The translations under genes were made by a program, and so were the position numbers. The notes below the pieces were generated by a model, which was not told the DNA's origin, made no database searches, and saw only the letters and a program-made list of their open reading frames with translations. 64,000 bases of DNA from Candidatus Equicola faecalis (GTDB lineage Bacteria > Bacteroidota > Bacteroidia > Bacteroidales > Bacteroidaceae), in assembly GCA_018065185.1 (NCBI GenBank), contig JAGHTU010000046.1, positions 1-64,000 of the forward strand. The letters are read 5' to 3'. Shown here one piece after another: positions 60,405-64,000 of the stretch (position 1 is its first letter; each line of letters begins with the position of its first letter).

Positions 60405-62564
60405 TTACAGCTTACTATTTATCAGATCCACCATGAGGCAATACTCCGTCTCGGATATGCCATAGCGGACAAGTAAGACATTCTCTGCCAGAATAACATT
60501 TTCCACCCTTTCACCACTGCCGATTCCTTTCATATATAGCACGAACTCATCGACGGCAGACGACACCTGACCATCAAACCATAGAGTAAAAGCATAATGC
60601 AGATGGTCCTGATTTGATTGCGAGCGCTTAGATTCCGCCCCCATAGATTCATTACCCTTTTGCAGAGCAATGACTTCAAGGTATTTCTTTTGTGCCTGTT
60701 CCAATTTCTGCGAAAGCAGATACCCCCATGCCAAGGCACGCACCACATCTATCTCTTCAGGATGTTCATAATATAGTTTTGCAAGCGTAGTCATCGCATC
60801 AGGCAGAGCATCATCAATATAAGTCTGACAGATAGCACGGTTGAGTTGCAGTTTCCAGTCATCGGGATACAATGTTTCCAGACGTTCATAAGTCTCATTC
60901 GCATCTTCATACTCTTCGGCAAGGAAACATGACCGTGCTAGTCCCATGAGGCAACTCTTATTATCCTCGTCATGCCCCAAGAGATAACGGTAATAAGTCT
61001 GTGCATGGGTGTAAATGCCCATCTGCATATAATATTTTGCAGCACTAAGGATAAAATTCTTATCCTCAAGGATATTCGCATAAGAACTGATGAGGCGCCC
61101 TATGGGATCGTACATCTGTTTCTTCAGCAACAGACGACATACAGGGGCATTGCAACGCTCCGGCAACCCTGTTTCCTGAAAGAGAGGGTTGGCAACAATA
61201 AGAAACCTATCCTCAGCAAACAGATCAACAAATTTCCTGCGATACGGACTCAGGCGGAAGAAGCGGTAAAGGTCCTGCAGGTAGTTGCGCATCAGGATGG
61301 TCTCTTCTGGGATGCCCATCAACTGAAAACTACCCTTTATCTCACCCTGTCCCAACAGCTCAAGCATGCGTGGCGGTATCTTGCCCAGCACCATATTCAT
61401 TGCCAGCGCAAAGGAATATTTGTCGGAATCGCAAAACGGCACAGCAGCCAACAGTCCACGTACAACAGAATCAGGGATACCAGCCTTGTCCACACCGAGA
61501 AGGGCGGGATTCTCATAGAAAAACGGACAAAACCAGTTGGCAAGCGTATTGAAGAATGGGAAATTCTTCATCACGGCAAAGCCTCCGAAATAAATGTCGC
61601 TACCCTGCTTCTGCATATCCATCATCTGCTCCGCCTTATGTGTCAGTTCCTCCATCTGCTGCTCGCTTGCCTCACGTTCAAGGAAATCGTCTGATTCTTC
61701 AGCCTCCTCAAGAATGCGAATATCAAACTTCGGCATATTGCCCGTCTTACTGCCGTTGATGATATCGGGCATGATGTTTTCGTTCACAATATTTGTATCA
61801 TGTCTTGTAGCAAGACAGAAAATCAGTTGTATCTGAATCTGGAACAATGCTTCCGTAAGTCCCTTATCCGCCTTGAAGAGATTTTCCACAAGTGCTTTTT
61901 GCTCCGGATATAGATTGTTCATGCCGTAGTCCAGTGCCATCGCCCAACCTACGAGGGCACGCACACGCAACGGAGCCTGAGTGGCAGAGGCATAGACATG
62001 AATTAGACATTGCAGTTTGTTGAAATCAAATGTTCCCATCGCACTCAACATGATTGCCGAAATGAGTATCTGACGATCAACGACATCCACATCCTCCGAC
62101 AGCAACAGTTCTTCCATACCCCTCATCGTATTCTCCGTCCATAGTGCCTGATTGGTAAGCACCAAAAAGAGTTCGCTGACGTAAGTGCGATGCTCTGCAG
62201 TCTGCACACCACAGAAGTCTTTCAAACGCTGAAATGCCGTTGCAACGTCCACAATGGGCGAAAGACCTGCGACAAAGGCAAACGACTGGTTCTGCTCACT
62301 CCTTACCTGCCATTTCACGAGAGCAAAGAGACGATATGCCTCACGAAGAAGATGCTGATAGTTAGCCGTCAGTTGTGGGTCTTTCTGCCCACTCTCAACA
62401 GCATTGAGCATCAGCGAATATGTATCTTTGAGGTTCTGCACATCCTCACCTATACCCCAGTTCGTATGACTGTAGGTGAGATGTTCCAACAGATGTATAG
62501 ATTGGGCAAGTTGTTTACCCACTATACTCTCTTTTATATGTTTTAATATCTCTTTCGTTTCCAT
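60405..62564 (-). CDS. TPR-repeat protein of unknown function
   Basis: C-terminal TPR-like helices (AQTYYRYLLGHDEDNKSCLMGLARSCFLAEEYEDANETYERLETLYPDD). Confidence 0.7.
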   Translation of the reverse strand: METKEILKHIKESIVGKQLAQSIHLLEHLTYSHTNWGIGEDVQNLKDTYSLMLNAVESGQKDPQLTANYQHLLREAYRLFALVKWQVRSEQNQSFAFVAGLSPIVDVATAFQRLKDFCGVQTAEHRTYVSELFLVLTNQALWTENTMRGMEELLLSEDVDVVDRQILISAIMLSAMGTFDFNKLQCLIHVYASATQAPLRVRALVGWAMALDYGMNNLYPEQKALVENLFKADKGLTEALFQIQIQLIFCLATRHDTNIVNENIMPDIINGSKTGNMPKFDIRILEEAEESDDFLEREASEQQMEELTHKAEQMMDMQKQGSDIYFGGFAVMKNFPFFNTLANWFCPFFYENPALLGVDKAGIPDSVVRGLLAAVPFCDSDKYSFALAMNMVLGKIPPRMLELLGQGEIKGSFQLMGIPEETILMRNYLQDLYRFFRLSPYRRKFVDLFAEDRFLIVANPLFQETGLPERCNAPVCRLLLKKQMYDPIGRLISSYANILEDKNFILSAAKYYMQMGIYTHAQTYYRYLLGHDEDNKSCLMGLARSCFLAEEYEDANETYERLETLYPDDWKLQLNRAICQTYIDDALPDAMTTLAKLYYEHPEEIDVVRALAWGYLLSQKLEQAQKKYLEVIALQKGNESMGAESKRSQSNQDHLHYAFTLWFDGQVSSAVDEFVLYMKGIGSGERVENVILAENVLLVRYGISETEYCLMVDLINSKL

Positions 62565-62566
62565 AA

Positions 62567-63472
62567 TCAGTGTTTATTAAGCCAGTTTTGTGCAGCATCT
62601 ATCGCACGACAGTCAACAGGTGTGATATGAGTAAAACGTACCGTGCGCAAGGAATCCACCGTAGAACCTTTCACGTGGCAATGCTGCATGATACAATTGC
62701 GATAATGCCCGATGCCGTTTTTGTTGATTGAATCAACAGCCATATCATAGACTTTCTTGAAGAGTTCCAACTGCGACTTTTTCTGTGGTTTCTGCATCTT
62801 GTCACCACGCATCACGATGACACCGAGACAATCCCCATAATCCACACACCGCACATTATTCAGATTGACCGCTTCCGTAGCCTGTGGCTCAGTCAGTAAT
62901 GCTCCCTCCAGTTCGTTGTTTATCAGCATACGCATGCGTATGCCATAGTCATTGATTTGTACACGATACACTCCTGTACGGCTGAGTTTCACTGAGTCAA
63001 TGCTCCGCTCTGCCAGAAAATCCGATGCTGAGAAACGCGCTATGCCCACAAGTTTCCCATTAAGGTCGGTGAGTTTCTTGATACGCGACCCACCACATGT
63101 GACAAGACTATATCGGCGGTTAGTGGAAGAAAAAAACGTCAATGGTGTACGTTTGCGGATAAGTCGTTGCGCTCGCACCACATTACTCACACCCATATCC
63201 AGCGAACCACCCACCAAAGCGGTGTCGCAGTCTATCTCTGACTGATATTCCACCAGTCGAATATCCAATCCGTTACTGAAAAACATACTGTCGTCATAAG
63301 CAACGAACAATGGCAGACAGTCAAGCGTTGGTGTCGAGCCAACTTTAAGCGCAGTCTCACTGCCTTTTCCTTTTGAGGCATTTGTTTCTTCGGAATTATC
63401 GCCCGAACACATCCAGACCACCAATGCCACAACGGCGAAAAGTATAATTATAACTATGTAGTTTTTTCTCAT
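62567..63472 (-). CDS. SsuA/THI5-like periplasmic substrate-binding protein
   Basis: N-terminal TM; LKVGSTPTLDCLPLFVAYDDSMFFSNGLDIRLVEYQSEIDCDTALVGGSLDMGVSNVV. Confidence 0.7.
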   Translation of the reverse strand: MRKNYIVIIILFAVVALVVWMCSGDNSEETNASKGKGSETALKVGSTPTLDCLPLFVAYDDSMFFSNGLDIRLVEYQSEIDCDTALVGGSLDMGVSNVVRAQRLIRKRTPLTFFSSTNRRYSLVTCGGSRIKKLTDLNGKLVGIARFSASDFLAERSIDSVKLSRTGVYRVQINDYGIRMRMLINNELEGALLTEPQATEAVNLNNVRCVDYGDCLGVIVMRGDKMQKPQKKSQLELFKKVYDMAVDSINKNGIGHYRNCIMQHCHVKGSTVDSLRTVRFTHITPVDCRAIDAAQNWLNKH

Positions 63473-63503
63473 TACTATATGATATGAAACTTGAAATATC
63501 CAA

Positions 63504-64000
63504 TTATAAGAATGGTGTCAGCAAAGAATACAGATGTCCGCGGAACTTCTGCCACGGAGTCCGATAGGTCTTCCACACCTCCGGCGTGAGAAAGATACAT
63601 TGCTTCTTATCATCATCAAAAATCCTGTTCAGTTCCGCTGTGGTGCAAGGGTCTATGATTACGGCATTTTCCTCATAGTCATACGAAAGACTCCTTGCGT
63701 CAAGGTTGGTACTACCCACAGTACACAGCTCGTCATCCACCATCATTATCTTTGAATGGTGAAAACCTGGTTTATAGATATACACCTCTGCCCCACACTG
63801 CATCAGTTTATGTGCCACGCAAAAGACCACATCCGGCGTCACCGGTTCATCAAACCGCGAGGAGATGATAATCTCCACCCTCACGCCACGCTGCAAGGCT
63901 TCCCGAAGACTCTTTTTGAGTTGGCGGTTGAGTGTAAAATAAGGACTGACAATCCGTATTGAGCGTTTGGCATTATTGATTGCAGAATTATAAAACTGTT
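63504..64000 (-). CDS. Phospholipase D / cardiolipin synthase-like, N-terminal part outside window
   Basis: HKD motif HHSKIMMVDDELCTVGSTNLDARSL; frame open to window edge (...AINNAKRSIRIVSPYFTLNRQLKKSLREALQRGV). Confidence 0.88.
   Translation of the reverse strand, partial: QFYNSAINNAKRSIRIVSPYFTLNRQLKKSLREALQRGVRVEIIISSRFDEPVTPDVVFCVAHKLMQCGAEVYIYKPGFHHSKIMMVDDELCTVGSTNLDARSLSYDYEENAVIIDPCTTAELNRIFDDDKKQCIFLTPEVWKTYRTPWQKFRGHLYSLLTPFL

Overview
The window is a Bacteroidales (Prevotella-like) chromosomal segment. The assignment rests on gene content, TAnnTTTG-type promoters and BspA-like LRR proteins. It holds a complete minus-strand dcw (division/cell wall) cluster, mraZ to ftsZ (18.9-3.4 kb). 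Other main features are rlmN, a secreted nuclease, tRNA-Leu(UAA), and a glycan-degradation block without SusC/D in the window (21.8-36.5 kb). There is a single-chain MmeI-like restriction-modification protein, dapB/lepB, and a housekeeping block (lpxH, sufT-like, lolD-like, trpS, ddl, rluD, rpmH, radA). The strongest candidate for a new system is the 934-aa ORF at 42635-45439. It joins a UroD/MtaA-like methyltransferase domain, a homocysteine S-methyltransferase domain and a corrinoid-binding domain in one chain, and sits 7 nt upstream of a Na+/solute symporter. Other notable non-coding structures: a 22-bp x4 tandem array inside a 19-bp perfect inverted repeat (19.24-19.37 kb); a 32-bp phased TAGACA array (2.5-2.65 kb); two copies of a ~295-bp dispersed repeat with three 21-bp palindromic units each; and MraZ-operator-like TGGGG-N5-TGGGG boxes upstream of mraZ. 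All calls come from reading the sequence and supplied translations; no searches were run.
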